NCBI GenBank assembly: GCA_964645775.1
Contig: CAZYBU010000011.1
Coordinates: 1 to 64,000 of the forward strand
Source: CAZYBU01 sp964645775
GTDB lineage: Bacteria; Spirochaetota; UBA4802; UBA5550
Direction: 5' to 3'
Length of the DNA stretch: 64,000 nucleotides
The notes beneath the pieces are model-generated. The model had not been told where the DNA came from. It made no database searches and worked only from the letters and a program-made list of their open reading frames with translations. This document shows, in pieces, positions 1 to 8,865 of the stretch. Made by a program: the position numbers and the translations under genes. Positions within the stretch are counted from its first letter, which is position 1. Every line of letters starts with the position of its first letter.

Positions 1-69
1 ACAGGTATAGCACATGTCGGTTAGATTGGGAAGATGGGGTTTATTTGACGGTTACATTTGACGGTTACG

Positions 70-104
70 AATAAAAAAGAGAGGGCGTCAAGTATTTGAC
101 GCCC
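70..104 (-). terminator. Intrinsic terminator of the sulfur operon
   Basis: A perfect 9-bp inverted repeat (83-91 against 96-104, 4-nt loop) is followed, reading on the minus strand, by a T-rich tract at about 71-81. It sits 70 nt beyond the stop of the flavoprotein gene and therefore ends the minus-strand sulfur operon. Just beyond it, at 43-68, a 13-bp unit is present twice in tandem, with no assigned role. Confidence 0.85.
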
Positions 105-174
105 TGTGATAACGAGTTGCTGGTTAGTCATTACAACCTATCAATTATTTGCATCGAAAAGTATTTACTACTGT

Positions 175-1419
175 TTACGAACCATACGTTTCAATTGCTT
201 TCACAATTTTCGGCTTGATCGCTGATAAATCAGTAATGTTCTCCAGTATCTCGCCTTTTTTCATAATAATCAAGGATGGACATTTAGTAAAACTCAGTCG
301 ACATGCAATCCGGTCTGATTTATAAACATCAATTCTTCTTAGAGTGATGCTATCTTTCAGCTCATTTTGTATTTCTTCTATTTTACCTAAATGTGTCCGG
401 TCAAAGGGTTCAGCAGCATTATAGACATACGCCATAATAAGCCCTTCAGCTTCAAAAATTTCTTTCTGCACATATTCTTCTTCTTCAATATACTTCTCAA
501 CCATAAAACCGGCAATAGCACCATCGCCAACACTGGTGGCTATCTGGCGTAATATTTTATCACGGCAGTCACCCACAGCATAAATTCCGGGTTCTTTGGT
601 TTCCATTGCTTCATTGGTTATAATGTAGCCCTGGGGTGTTAGATCAACTAAACGTTTAAAAATATCAGTGTTCGGTATATAACCGATGAAAAGAAAACAG
701 GTATCCGTTTCGACAGGAACCAATTCGCCTGTTTTGATATTTTTCAAAACAACAGTTTCAAGATCACCATTTTCGTTACCTTCGAAAGAATCGACCATAG
801 TGTTCCATAAAAATTTCATTTTTGGATTAGCTAAAGCCTTTTCCTGGGCAACCTTATTCGCATCCATGATCCCTTCATCATGCATCACCGATACAGTTAT
901 CTGTTTAGCAAATTTCGTTAAAAACATGCCTTCTTCGATTGCCGCATCTCCTGAACCAATAATTGTTACATTTTTATCGGTATTCCGGGCAGCGTCACAT
1001 GTGGCACAAAATGAAATACCTTTATCATTTAAGAATTGTTCTTCGTTTTTAGCCTGAGTTAAACGGGGCTTATTTCCCGTGGCAATAATGACAGCTTTCG
1101 CATAATAATCTGTACGAAAAGTGCTGACAACTTTTTCACCACAATCAAAGGTAATTCCTTTAACATCTGTTAGCTTAACATCAACATTAAATCGACGAAA
1201 CTGCTTATCAAATTTATTCATCAGCTCTGTTCCGTCAATAGGGTCAACGAAACCAGGATAATTCTCAATTTCGCTTGTGTATGTAACCATACCCCCCATA
1301 AGAGATTTCTCAATAAGCAGTGTCTTTAACCTGGCCCTGCCACAGTAGAGAGCTGCGGTCATACCTCCCGGGCCTCCACCAATAATCACAACATCATATT
1401 TTTCTACTTTTTTTTCCAT
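175..1419 (-). CDS. Thioredoxin-reductase-like FAD oxidoreductase with C-terminal thioredoxin-fold extension
   Basis: A 414-residue flavoprotein. An N-terminal FAD site (GGGPGG near residue 14), the redox pair CATC near residue 140, an NAD(P)H site (GSGDAA near residue 155) and the C-terminal FAD motif (GIYAVGDCRD) match the low-Mr thioredoxin reductase family. The usual enzyme is about 310 residues. Here roughly 90 more residues resemble a thioredoxin fold: a segment CPSLIIMKKGE looks like the cis-proline strand, but there is no CxxC. It is the last gene of the tusA/YedE operon, which suggests it reduces a sulfur or selenium carrier rather than ordinary thioredoxin (inference). The A+T-rich composition is unlike the hydrogenase genes that follow. 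Confidence 0.85.
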   Translation of the reverse strand: MEKKVEKYDVVIIGGGPGGMTAALYCGRARLKTLLIEKSLMGGMVTYTSEIENYPGFVDPIDGTELMNKFDKQFRRFNVDVKLTDVKGITFDCGEKVVSTFRTDYYAKAVIIATGNKPRLTQAKNEEQFLNDKGISFCATCDAARNTDKNVTIIGSGDAAIEEGMFLTKFAKQITVSVMHDEGIMDANKVAQEKALANPKMKFLWNTMVDSFEGNENGDLETVVLKNIKTGELVPVETDTCFLFIGYIPNTDIFKRLVDLTPQGYIITNEAMETKEPGIYAVGDCRDKILRQIATSVGDGAIAGFMVEKYIEEEEYVQKEIFEAEGLIMAYVYNAAEPFDRTHLGKIEEIQNELKDSITLRRIDVYKSDRIACRLSFTKCPSLIIMKKGEILENITDLSAIKPKIVKAIETYGS

Positions 1420-1426
1420 CTATTTT

Positions 1427-2134
1427 TTATCCTTGTGAATTCCTTTTGCCCCACATATCTGCAATTATATACAATCCAAGCAATACGGCAAAGTGAATAA
1501 TGATAGCTGGTAACCATCCACCAACCACCTCTGGAATAAATACCGGTTTTGCACTTTTAGAAACGACATAAGGTAACAGAGCAATACCTATTACAGAGCC
1601 AGCGATAAAAGTTATTATTACTATCCATTGCTGGATAAAACCCTCGCCCATTCTCATCAGTGTTCCTGATGCACATCCGCCAGATATAACAGCCCCGATA
1701 CCGAAAATAAATGCACCGAGAGCGGTATGTAAGCCGGCAGGTTTGATTTTCCCTGCTGCTTCTTTATATACGACAGTACTTAGATCCAAACCAAAATGTG
1801 ATATGTTATACGCCATAAACAATAAGGATATTGCTCCCAGGCCTATTATCACAGCTTTTGTTAGATTTGTTCCGCCGGTAAGAACCGGGTCGCGTAATGA
1901 GGCAGTAAAACAAAATCTGCTTCTCTGCAATACATACCCCAAAGAAACACCAATAACAAGGATATAAGCAGCTTTAGGATTAGTTTTATTACCAATAACG
2001 GCAAGAACCGCTATTGCAATAACCACTGCTACTCCAAGTGATATCTGGATTATTTTTTTTCTTCTGCGTTGTTCCGGGGTCTCTCTCGGTCTGCGTGTAG
2101 AAGACCTAACTATTTTACTTGTAGTTTCTTCCAT
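1427..2134 (-). CDS. YeeE/YedE-family transporter, half protein (C-terminal-type half)
   Basis: A 235-residue integral membrane protein: a strongly basic N-terminus (RRPRETPEQRRRKK) precedes several hydrophobic segments. The conserved YeeE/YedE cysteine motifs are visible as RFCFTASLRDP and GGCASGTLMRMGEG. Family members such as TsuA import thiosulfate, and YedE relatives are linked to selenium; the substrate here cannot be read from sequence. It lies 18 nt downstream of a second half-size YedE gene, so the two probably form one pore together. An SD-like GAGGGGG precedes the ATG. Confidence 0.8.
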   Translation of the reverse strand: MEETTSKIVRSSTRRPRETPEQRRRKKIIQISLGVAVVIAIAVLAVIGNKTNPKAAYILVIGVSLGYVLQRSRFCFTASLRDPVLTGGTNLTKAVIIGLGAISLLFMAYNISHFGLDLSTVVYKEAAGKIKPAGLHTALGAFIFGIGAVISGGCASGTLMRMGEGFIQQWIVIITFIAGSVIGIALLPYVVSKSAKPVFIPEVVGGWLPAIIIHFAVLLGLYIIADMWGKRNSQG

Positions 2135-2152
2135 TTTATTTAACCCCCTCTT

Positions 2153-2674
2153 TTACATAAACCATTTTTTTAACATGAAGCTGCCTACAATCGCACCTGA
2201 AAAAAAGAAAATCATAAATATCCAGGCATGTAACGAAAAGGCTGGTATAGCGGAAAAGAATGCGCCAATGTTGCAACCCATTGCAAATCGTGCGCCTACT
2301 CCCATAAACAAACCGCCAAGTAATGCCGCAACAACCTGCCTCATTGAGTTTATTTTTTTAAGTTTGAACGAAGCAGCAAGCAAGGTAGACATTAAGGCGC
2401 CCAGAATAATCCCGATGTTCGTTACACTCGGGACACTCTTCCAAAAGGTATACTTGGCAAGTTTGCCATTATACATAGCCCACGAGTCTGCATTTATTCC
2501 TGCAAACTCCAAAAATTTACCGCCCCATAAAGAAAAGGGACCGGTAACTCCCCATGCTGTTTTTGCTACAAGAAAGAGCATGATTGAAAGCATTGCAAGA
2601 AGGACAGCGCCTGTAACGTAAGACCATTCTTTCTTGAACAGCATTTCCCAATAATCATTTATTTTTTGTGACAT
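2153..2674 (-). CDS. YeeE/YedE-family transporter, half protein (N-terminal-type half)
   Basis: A 173-residue membrane protein with about four to five hydrophobic segments and the family signature MGVGARFAMGCNIGAFFSA near residue 125, whose cysteine is expected to relay sulfur across the membrane. Full-length YeeE/YedE proteins carry two such halves in one chain. Here they are separate adjacent genes with no sign of a recent frameshift, because each has its own start and ribosome site. It follows tusA on the minus strand. Confidence 0.8.
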   Translation of the reverse strand: MSQKINDYWEMLFKKEWSYVTGAVLLAMLSIMLFLVAKTAWGVTGPFSLWGGKFLEFAGINADSWAMYNGKLAKYTFWKSVPSVTNIGIILGALMSTLLAASFKLKKINSMRQVVAALLGGLFMGVGARFAMGCNIGAFFSAIPAFSLHAWIFMIFFFSGAIVGSFMLKKWFM

Positions 2675-2746
2675 ACACGTACCTTCAAAGTGTTTATTTT
2701 AATATTACTTCTTTATTGAATGTGTTAAAGGAATCGTAAAATGGAT

Positions 2747-2971
2747 TTAACCCTTTTCGATTACAATATCCCATTCACCTTCCCCGATTTCATCAATCTC
2801 TACATTGTAACCAACTTCTCGTGCCCAATCGGGAATGTTTTTCATGGCACAGCTGTGATCAATACTCACAATCAGAACATCGCCCTTAGCCATTGTCTCT
2901 AATTCCTTTTGTGTTTTCACCAATGGAATTGGACATGCCTCACCATAACAATCTAATGTTTTTTCTGCCAT
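2747..2971 (-). CDS. tusA: TusA/SirA-family sulfurtransferase
   Basis: A 74-residue TusA-like carrier. The active-site motif is EACPIPLVKTQKEL, with Cys13 in the CPxP box that accepts persulfide (or selenium in YedF-like relatives). A strong AGGAGG ribosome site lies at 2979-2984. It is the first gene of the minus-strand operon, followed by two YedE halves and a flavoprotein, a typical context for TusA/YedF carriers that receive sulfur from a YeeE/YedE transporter. Delivery to a particular enzyme is not shown here. Confidence 0.85.
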   Translation of the reverse strand: MAEKTLDCYGEACPIPLVKTQKELETMAKGDVLIVSIDHSCAMKNIPDWAREVGYNVEIDEIGEGEWDIVIEKG

Positions 2972-3402
2972 TTATTTGCCTCCTGTAATGCGTATTGAGA
3001 ATATATAATGCTGAACATAAGCACCTTAATCTGTCAAGAAAAATTTTATAGTTTCCAATGGGCGTTATAAATTATTCCGCTCGTGCAGATTGCCTTCAAA
3101 CTAAAATCTCCCTTAGTCTAAAACAATACGGTTTATTTTCCCTGGTACGGTCTGGTCTTCATAGCAAATAAGGTATGGACTGCATGTTCACTGAATTGTC
3201 ACAAAAAAATCGTGCAGATTTCTGAGCACATTATTGATCTGCTTCTTCAACACCATAAATGCGTCATCATCTTTGAAAAAAAATCACTTTACAATTTAGC
3301 TAGTAATTACTATAGCTTTATAATCGAGATTGAGTCTTTATTCAATTATTTATTCACTTTTTTCAGTTTTCCTGGATTCTCTACTAATCCCCTCGTTCTA
3401 AT
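2972..3402. other. A+T-rich divergent intergenic region
   Basis: No convincing gene. It separates the minus-strand sulfur operon from the plus-strand hydrogenase operon. A TTGACA hexamer on the minus strand (3032-3037) lacks a well-spaced -10 box. A short imperfect operator-like repeat, GGATT-N7-AATCC, lies at 3374-3390, just upstream of the hox -35 box. A 64-codon plus-strand reading frame at 3212-3406 looks like chance in A+T-rich DNA. Confidence 0.5.
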
Positions 3403-3430
3403 TTGAAATCTGCGAAACCGGTGACATAAT
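3403..3430 (+). promoter_or_regulatory. Probable sigma-70 promoter of the hox operon
   Basis: TTGAAA at 3403-3408 and CATAAT at 3425-3430 with 16-bp spacing match the -35 and -10 consensus at five of six positions each. Transcription would start near 3437, about 38 nt ahead of the preferred hoxF start. Confidence 0.55.
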
Positions 3431-3474
3431 AATGCGCCGTTTACCGGAATCGCAACAACATGAGAAGGTGTGTT

Positions 3475-5268
3475 ATGAGCTCAGTTGAAAAAATCCTCAA
3501 AAGCTACAAAGGGGACAAGAACCGCCTCCTGGACATTCTGCACGAGATCCAGAGAGGAAAAGGATATGTTCCCGAAGCGGACATCGAATCGGTGGCAGAC
3601 AATCTGGGAATATCTGCTTCTGATGTCCGTGGAGTCGTCACTTTTTATCACTTCTTCTCCCAGAAGCCAGTGGGAGATTACGCAGTGTACCTCAATACCA
3701 ATCCCGTATCCTGGATGATGGGCCGGGAGGCCGTTTCCCGTGCCTTTGAAGACGAAGCCGGTACCAGGTTCGGTGAAACAACCAGTGACGGGAAGATTGG
3801 TCTGCTAAACACCTCCTGTATCGGGATGAATGACCAGGAGCCCTCGGCCATTATTAACGGCCAGGTCTTCACGAAACTCGACGAGGAGAAGGCCCGCGAA
3901 CTTGTAAGAGACATGAAGAAGGGCAAGGAGATCGATGAGATGGCCCGCGACTACTATGAGGCCGACAGCTGGAACGAGAAGCTCGGAGCGGGTGTCTCCA
4001 TGAACCTTATGCAGCCGGGCAGGGTGATCTTTTCCGACGTCGAGACCGGCGCCGGGCTCTCCGCCGCTCTCAAGATGAAATCGGAAGAGATCATCGATAT
4101 GATCAAGGACGCGGGTCTCCGGGGTCTTGGAGGAGCAGGCTTCCCTGCCGGTATGAAATGGGGATTCTGCCACACGGCGGATGGAGAAAAAAAATATATT
4201 ATATGCAACGCCGACGAAGGTGAACCGGGAACCTTCAAGGACAGAGTGCTTCTGGCCGAGGCGCCGGAACGTATCTTCGAGGGTATGGCCATTGCCGGTT
4301 ACGCTATCGGTTCAAACAATGGGTATGTCTATATCCGGGCCGAGTACCGCTTTCTGCAGGAGTATCTTGAGAAGACCCTGGAGAAGATGGAGAAGGATAA
4401 ACTCCTGGGCAAGGGTATACTCAAGAGCAACTTTGATTTCAAAATCCATTTACGGTTCGGAGCCGGCGCCTACGTCTGCGGAGAGGAATCGGCCCTGATC
4501 GAGTCCCTGGAAGGGAAGCGGGGAGAGCCGAGAAACAGGCCTCCATTCCCGGCCCAGAACGGTTACATGGACCAGCCGACAACGGTTAACAACGTGGAAA
4601 CCTACTCCCACGTGCCGGTCATCCTGGTGAAGGGAAACAAGTGGTACGCCTCCATCGGTTCAGGCCAGAGCGCCGGTACCAAGATGCTCAGCATCTCCGG
4701 TGACTGTGAAAAACCGGGAGTATACGAGATAGATTTCGGAACAACCATGAAAGAGGTCCTGGACATGTGCGGCGGAAGCGGAGCCATGGCCGTGCAGGTC
4801 GGTGGGCCCTCTGGTCAGTGTATCGGGAAAAATGACTTTGGAAGAAGCATCTGCTTCAACGACCTCGCCACGGGCGGGTCCATTATTGTCATCGGTCCCG
4901 ATCGTGACCTGCTGGATGTTGTTCATAATTTTATGGACTTCTTTGTAGAAGAATCCTGCGGATGGTGCGTTCCCTGCCGGGCCGGAAACGTGATTCTGCT
5001 CCAGAAGCTGGAAAAGATCATGGAAGGCTCCGCTTCAGAAACGGACCTCGATGAGATAACGGAATGGGGAAAAATTGTGAAGGCTATGAGCCGTTGCGGT
5101 CTCGGACAAACGTCTCCCAATCCCATCCTGACGACCCTGAACAACTTTCGGGATGTCTACGAGTCCCGTCTCCGGAAGGGAGAGGACTTTGTCAGCCGGT
5201 TTGATCTCGCTTCAGCTGTGGCGGAATCGTGTGAAGCAGTGGGCCGGCAACCCAATTTAGAGGAGTAA
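3475..5268 (+). CDS. hoxF: NAD-reducing [NiFe]-hydrogenase diaphorase subunit HoxF (NuoE-NuoF fusion)
   Basis: The catalytic diaphorase subunit of a group 3d bidirectional hydrogenase: it exchanges electrons between NAD(H) and the Fe-S chain through FMN. Residues 1-150 are NuoE-like; the rest is NuoF-like, with the FMN/NADH motifs GLRGLGGAGFPAG and NADEGEPGTFKDR, a glycine-rich GAGAYVCGEESAL, and the 4Fe-4S site ESCGWCVPCRAG plus a distal Cys. In the NuoE part only one of the four 2Fe-2S cysteines remains (NTSCIG), so that cluster is probably absent. The ATG at 3475 is preferred because AGAAGG lies 6 nt upstream; an in-frame ATG at 3460 has no such site. First gene of hoxFUYHW. Confidence 0.93.
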   Translation: MSSVEKILKSYKGDKNRLLDILHEIQRGKGYVPEADIESVADNLGISASDVRGVVTFYHFFSQKPVGDYAVYLNTNPVSWMMGREAVSRAFEDEAGTRFGETTSDGKIGLLNTSCIGMNDQEPSAIINGQVFTKLDEEKARELVRDMKKGKEIDEMARDYYEADSWNEKLGAGVSMNLMQPGRVIFSDVETGAGLSAALKMKSEEIIDMIKDAGLRGLGGAGFPAGMKWGFCHTADGEKKYIICNADEGEPGTFKDRVLLAEAPERIFEGMAIAGYAIGSNNGYVYIRAEYRFLQEYLEKTLEKMEKDKLLGKGILKSNFDFKIHLRFGAGAYVCGEESALIESLEGKRGEPRNRPPFPAQNGYMDQPTTVNNVETYSHVPVILVKGNKWYASIGSGQSAGTKMLSISGDCEKPGVYEIDFGTTMKEVLDMCGGSGAMAVQVGGPSGQCIGKNDFGRSICFNDLATGGSIIVIGPDRDLLDVVHNFMDFFVEESCGWCVPCRAGNVILLQKLEKIMEGSASETDLDEITEWGKIVKAMSRCGLGQTSPNPILTTLNNFRDVYESRLRKGEDFVSRFDLASAVAESCEAVGRQPNLEE

Positions 5269-5272
5269 CGCT

Positions 5273-5983
5273 ATGGCTGAAATCAGCTTTACCATAGACG
5301 GATGCGATTGTACGGCGAAAAAAGGTCAGACTATCGTTGAAGCGGCCCAGGACAACGGCGTTTACATTCCTGTTCTCTGCCACTTCGATGGTCTCCGGCC
5401 GGCGGGTATCTGCCGTATCTGTACAGTCAAGGTGGGCGGAAGGAACATCTCGGCATGTACAACGCCCGTGACGGACGGGATGGTGATTCTTAATGATATT
5501 GACGAGCTTAATGAAATGAGAAGAGCCATAATCGAGATGCTTTTCGTGGAAGGGAATCATTTCTGTCCCGCCTGTGAAAAGAGTGGAAACTGCGAGCTTC
5601 AGGCCCTGGCCTACAGGTACGGGGTTATGGCGCCCAGGTTTCCTTTTTTCTTCCCCATGAGAGAACCGGAAGTCTTCGATAGCATCATGATTGACCATAA
5701 CCGCTGCGTTCAATGCAGACGGTGTGTCCGTGCCTTCAAGACCCCGGACGGCAAGAACGTCTTCTCTGTCGTGAACCGGAGCGGGAAGACCCGTATCGAC
5801 GTGAACCGGGAGGCCCTGAACGCTCTCAGCGAGGAAGAGGCCAGTAAAGCCATGGATATCTGCCCGGTGGGTTCCATCCTGCGCAAGGAGGTCGGCTTTA
5901 ACGTACCCATCGGTGAGAGAAAATACGACACTACACCCATAGGCTCTGAGATCGAAGGTCAGGCCGCGAATGGAGGTAATTAG
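5273..5983 (+). CDS. hoxU: Hydrogenase diaphorase Fe-S subunit HoxU
   Basis: A 236-residue electron-relay subunit homologous to the N-terminus of NuoG. Cluster sites in order: a ferredoxin-type 2Fe-2S site around residues 36-63 (PVLCHFDGLRPAGICRIC and a later Cys), a His-Cys3 4Fe-4S site NHFCPACEKSGNC, and one conventional CxxCxxC...CP site (CVQCRRC, then DICPVG). It bridges HoxF and HoxY. Its ribosome site GAGGAG overlaps the end of hoxF, four nt upstream, so translation is probably coupled. Confidence 0.94.
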   Translation: MAEISFTIDGCDCTAKKGQTIVEAAQDNGVYIPVLCHFDGLRPAGICRICTVKVGGRNISACTTPVTDGMVILNDIDELNEMRRAIIEMLFVEGNHFCPACEKSGNCELQALAYRYGVMAPRFPFFFPMREPEVFDSIMIDHNRCVQCRRCVRAFKTPDGKNVFSVVNRSGKTRIDVNREALNALSEEEASKAMDICPVGSILRKEVGFNVPIGERKYDTTPIGSEIEGQAANGGN

Positions 5984-5984
5984 A

Positions 5985-6527
5985 ATGAGCAAACCGGTAG
6001 TTGCAACCACCTCCCTGGCAGGATGCTTCGGCTGTCACATGTCCATTCTTGACATTGACGAGCGGATCCTTGACCTGATCGAGCTGGTGGAGTTCAATAA
6101 ATCACCCATCGATGACATCAAGACCTTTACAAAGCAGTGTGATATAGGGCTTATTGAAGGCGGATGTGCCAACAGTGAAAACGTGCATGTTCTTCAGGAT
6201 TTCCGGAAGAACTGCAAGGTTATCATTGCCCTGGGAGAATGCGCCATTACAGGCGGTCTCCCGGCCATGAGGAACGGTATCCCGGTAAAGGAATGCCTGG
6301 AGGAGGCCTATCTCAATAGTCCCACGGTAGAGGATAATTCCATCATGCCCAACGACGATGAGATACCGATGATCCTGGACCGGGTCTACCCCATACAGGA
6401 AGTTGTTAAGGTGGATTATTATCTTCCCGGCTGCCCACCCAGGGCGGACATGATCTGGAATGCCCTTGTGGCTCTCCTGGAAGGTAAGGAGATTGACCTC
6501 CCCTACGAGGTCATTAAGTACGATTAA
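5985..6527 (+). CDS. hoxY: [NiFe]-hydrogenase small subunit HoxY
   Basis: The 180-residue small subunit that carries the proximal [4Fe-4S] cluster. Ligand motifs are visible as LAGCFGCH near the N-terminus, LGECA in the middle and LPGCPPRAD near the C-terminus. The short length is typical of group 3 soluble enzymes, which lack the twin-arginine leader and the extra clusters of membrane uptake hydrogenases. GGAGG 8 nt upstream of the ATG at 5985 favours that start over an in-frame ATG at 5970. It begins one base after the hoxU stop codon. Confidence 0.94.
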   Translation: MSKPVVATTSLAGCFGCHMSILDIDERILDLIELVEFNKSPIDDIKTFTKQCDIGLIEGGCANSENVHVLQDFRKNCKVIIALGECAITGGLPAMRNGIPVKECLEEAYLNSPTVEDNSIMPNDDEIPMILDRVYPIQEVVKVDYYLPGCPPRADMIWNALVALLEGKEIDLPYEVIKYD

Positions 6528-6538
6528 CGGAGAAAGTG

Positions 6539-7990
6539 ATGTCACAGAAAATAACTATTGAACCGGTAACGAGGGTAGAGGGGCACGGCAAGGTTACCGT
6601 CCAGATGGACGATAATAAGAACGTGGCTCAGTCCCGTTTCCATATCATTGAATTCAGGGGTTTCGAGCGATTTGTGCAGGGGCGTCCCTACTGGGAGGCA
6701 CCGGTACTGGTCCAGAGGCTCTGCGGAATCTGCCCGGTAAGTCACCACCTTGCCGCGGCCAAGGCCATGGACGTTATTGTCGGAGCAGGGACTGGTGAAG
6801 GGCTCACCCCCACGGGTGAGAAGATGCGAAGACTGATGCATTACGGTCAGATGTTCCAGTCCCACGCCCTTCACTTTTTTCACCTTGCCTCGCCTGACTT
6901 TCTGCTGGGCGCTGACGCTGATCCGGCCATCCGGAACGTGATCGGCGTTGCCCTTGAACACAGGGACCTGGCGGTACAGGGCGTCACCATGAGGAAGTTC
7001 GGCCAGGAGATAATCCGGGCAACGGCCGGCAAGAAGATCCATGGAACCGGCGCCATCCCGGGAGGAATCAACAAGCGTCTCTCAGAGGCGGAACGTGACG
7101 AGTTTCTCAAGGGCGCCGATCCCATGAACATAGACAAAATGATCTCGTGGTCTCAGGGGGCCCTCGATTTCTTCAAGAGTTTCCACGCAGAGAATAAGGA
7201 TATGATCGATTCCTTTTCCCAGTTTCCTTCCAGCCACCTGAGCCTTGTTCGAAAGGACGGGGCCCTGGACCTCTATCACGGGGTTCTCCGGGCCGTGGAC
7301 GCGGACGGCAAGAAGGTGCTGGATGACGTGGACTACCAGGACTATCTCCAGTATATCGGGGAAGAGGTTCGATCCTGGAGCTATATGAAGTTCCCTTACC
7401 TCAAGAGCCTGGGCAAGGAGAAGGGATGGTACACGGTCGGCCCCCTGGCCCGTCTGAATACCTGTGATTTCATACCCACTCCCCTGGCCCAGAAGGAGTT
7501 CGAGGCCTACAAGAGTTATACCGGCGGAAAGCCGAACAACATGTCACTGCACATGCACTACGCACGCCTCATCGAGACCCTGCATTCGGCCGAGATGATG
7601 AAGGAGCTTCTGAACGACAGCGACCTTCTCTTCGGTGATATCGTGACAAAGGGTAAGAGGCAGGACGAAGGTGTGGGCCTTATTGAAGCACCCAGGGGAA
7701 CGCTGTTCCATCACTACGAGGTCGGTGAAGATGACCTGATAAAAATGGCTAACCTGATTGTTTCCACCACGAATAATAACGAACCGATGAACAGGGCCGT
7801 GGAATTCGTGGCGAAAACTGTTTTCACGGGCCAGAAGGAGATAACCGAAGGCATGATGAACAGGGTGGAGATGGCCATACGGGCTTACGATCCCTGTCTG
7901 AGCTGCGCGACCCATGCTCTCGGAAAGATGCCCCTTGAGGTCTCCATGGTGGACGTCGAAGGGAACGTTCTGGCCAGCAGGAGTCGGTAG
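6539..7990 (+). CDS. hoxH: [NiFe]-hydrogenase large subunit HoxH
   Basis: The catalytic large subunit (483 residues) binding the Ni-Fe(CN)2CO centre. Both ligand pairs are present: RLCGICPVSHH (Cys62 and Cys65) and DPCLSCATH (Cys453 and Cys456). A 24-residue tail follows the final His and should be removed by the endopeptidase encoded next. The ATG at 6539 is chosen over a GTG at 6536 because GGAG then sits 6 nt away. Motif L1 and the gene order place it in group 3d, the NAD-linked bidirectional enzymes. Confidence 0.95.
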   Translation: MSQKITIEPVTRVEGHGKVTVQMDDNKNVAQSRFHIIEFRGFERFVQGRPYWEAPVLVQRLCGICPVSHHLAAAKAMDVIVGAGTGEGLTPTGEKMRRLMHYGQMFQSHALHFFHLASPDFLLGADADPAIRNVIGVALEHRDLAVQGVTMRKFGQEIIRATAGKKIHGTGAIPGGINKRLSEAERDEFLKGADPMNIDKMISWSQGALDFFKSFHAENKDMIDSFSQFPSSHLSLVRKDGALDLYHGVLRAVDADGKKVLDDVDYQDYLQYIGEEVRSWSYMKFPYLKSLGKEKGWYTVGPLARLNTCDFIPTPLAQKEFEAYKSYTGGKPNNMSLHMHYARLIETLHSAEMMKELLNDSDLLFGDIVTKGKRQDEGVGLIEAPRGTLFHHYEVGEDDLIKMANLIVSTTNNNEPMNRAVEFVAKTVFTGQKEITEGMMNRVEMAIRAYDPCLSCATHALGKMPLEVSMVDVEGNVLASRSR

Positions 7991-8478
7991 TGTCGAAATC
8001 TCTGTATGTATACGGCATCGGTAATCCAGGCCGCCAGGATGACGGAATAGGCCCTCTTCTGGCGGAATACCTGGAAAGCCAGGATTCGCCCGGAGTTATC
8101 GTGGACGTGAATTATCAGCTTAACGTGGAGGACGCTCTTAATATCTCCACCTGCGGGCGGGTACTCTTTATCGATGCCTCCTATACGTGCGAGGAGCCGT
8201 TCAGCTTCTCCGAGATAGAACCGGATCGTGAACTCACATTCACGACCCATTCCATACCTCCCGGCTCGGTTCTCTCTCTCTGCCGGGAGCTCTATAACCC
8301 GGAGATGAGAGGGTTTGTGCTGGGGGTCCGCGGTTACAGCTGGGAATTCATGGAGGAGATGTCTCCCCATGCCCGGCAAAACCTGGAACGGGCCCGGGAA
8401 TTTTTAGATGAAATAATCCCTTCGCTCGCGAGGGGAGAAGAGATCGCCGGATTAACCGGAAAACCTGTTACCCTGTAA
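7990..8478 (+). CDS. hoxW: Hydrogenase maturation endopeptidase HoxW
   Basis: A 162-residue HyaD/HycI-family aspartic endopeptidase that trims the HoxH C-terminus after nickel insertion. Family motifs are YGIGNPGRQDDGIG at the N-terminus, the second acid in LFIDASY, and the conserved His in TTHSIPPG. It starts at a GTG whose G is the last base of the hoxH stop (TAGTG), giving tight coupling to its substrate gene. Confidence 0.9.
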   Translation: MSKSLYVYGIGNPGRQDDGIGPLLAEYLESQDSPGVIVDVNYQLNVEDALNISTCGRVLFIDASYTCEEPFSFSEIEPDRELTFTTHSIPPGSVLSLCRELYNPEMRGFVLGVRGYSWEFMEEMSPHARQNLERAREFLDEIIPSLARGEEIAGLTGKPVTL

Positions 8479-8490
8479 GGAGTTATTCCA

Positions 8491-8865
8491 ATGTCAGATA
8501 AAAAAAACATCCTTGTAATAGACGATGATCCGGATATCCTCGATTCCATTGAGGCTATTCTTGACGCCCACGGTTTCGAAGTGGTAACCGCGGCCAGTGC
8601 CTCGGACGGTATTGCCCGGGTTCAGGACTCGTCGCCCGATCTTGTTCTCTGCGACATGATGATGGAGCAGATCGATGCCGGTTCAAAGGTTTCACGACAT
8701 ATAAAGGAAAATAACCCCGATCTTCCAGTCTATCTTCTCAGCAGTATAGGTACGGTTACGGCCCAGAATGTAGAGATAGACAAGATTGGTTTTGATGGTG
8801 TTTTCCAGAAACCGATATCACCCGATATACTGGTACAGTCCGTACAGAAGGCCCTGAAGGTTTAA
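8491..8865 (+). CDS. Stand-alone response-regulator receiver protein
   Basis: A 124-residue receiver domain with no output domain. The acidic pocket is in VIDDDPD, the phospho-acceptor is Asp55 (LVLCDMMM), the Ser/Thr position is in LLSS, and Lys107 is in FQKP. It is the last gene of the hox operon, 12 nt after hoxW with AAGGAG upstream. Its stop codon overlaps that of the opposing histidine kinase, which makes that kinase its likely partner. CheY-like action on a protein target is more likely than DNA binding. Confidence 0.9.
   Translation: MSDKKNILVIDDDPDILDSIEAILDAHGFEVVTAASASDGIARVQDSSPDLVLCDMMMEQIDAGSKVSRHIKENNPDLPVYLLSSIGTVTAQNVEIDKIGFDGVFQKPISPDILVQSVQKALKV

Noticed and set aside
43..68. 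Tandem 13-bp repeat at the left edge as an insertion-sequence end
   Set aside because: Only two copies, no transposase or inverted end in view; not enough to call an element.
3212..3406. 64-codon plus-strand ORF upstream of hoxF
   Set aside because: It lies in A+T-rich spacer, has no ribosome site or family feature, and overlaps the hox promoter region.
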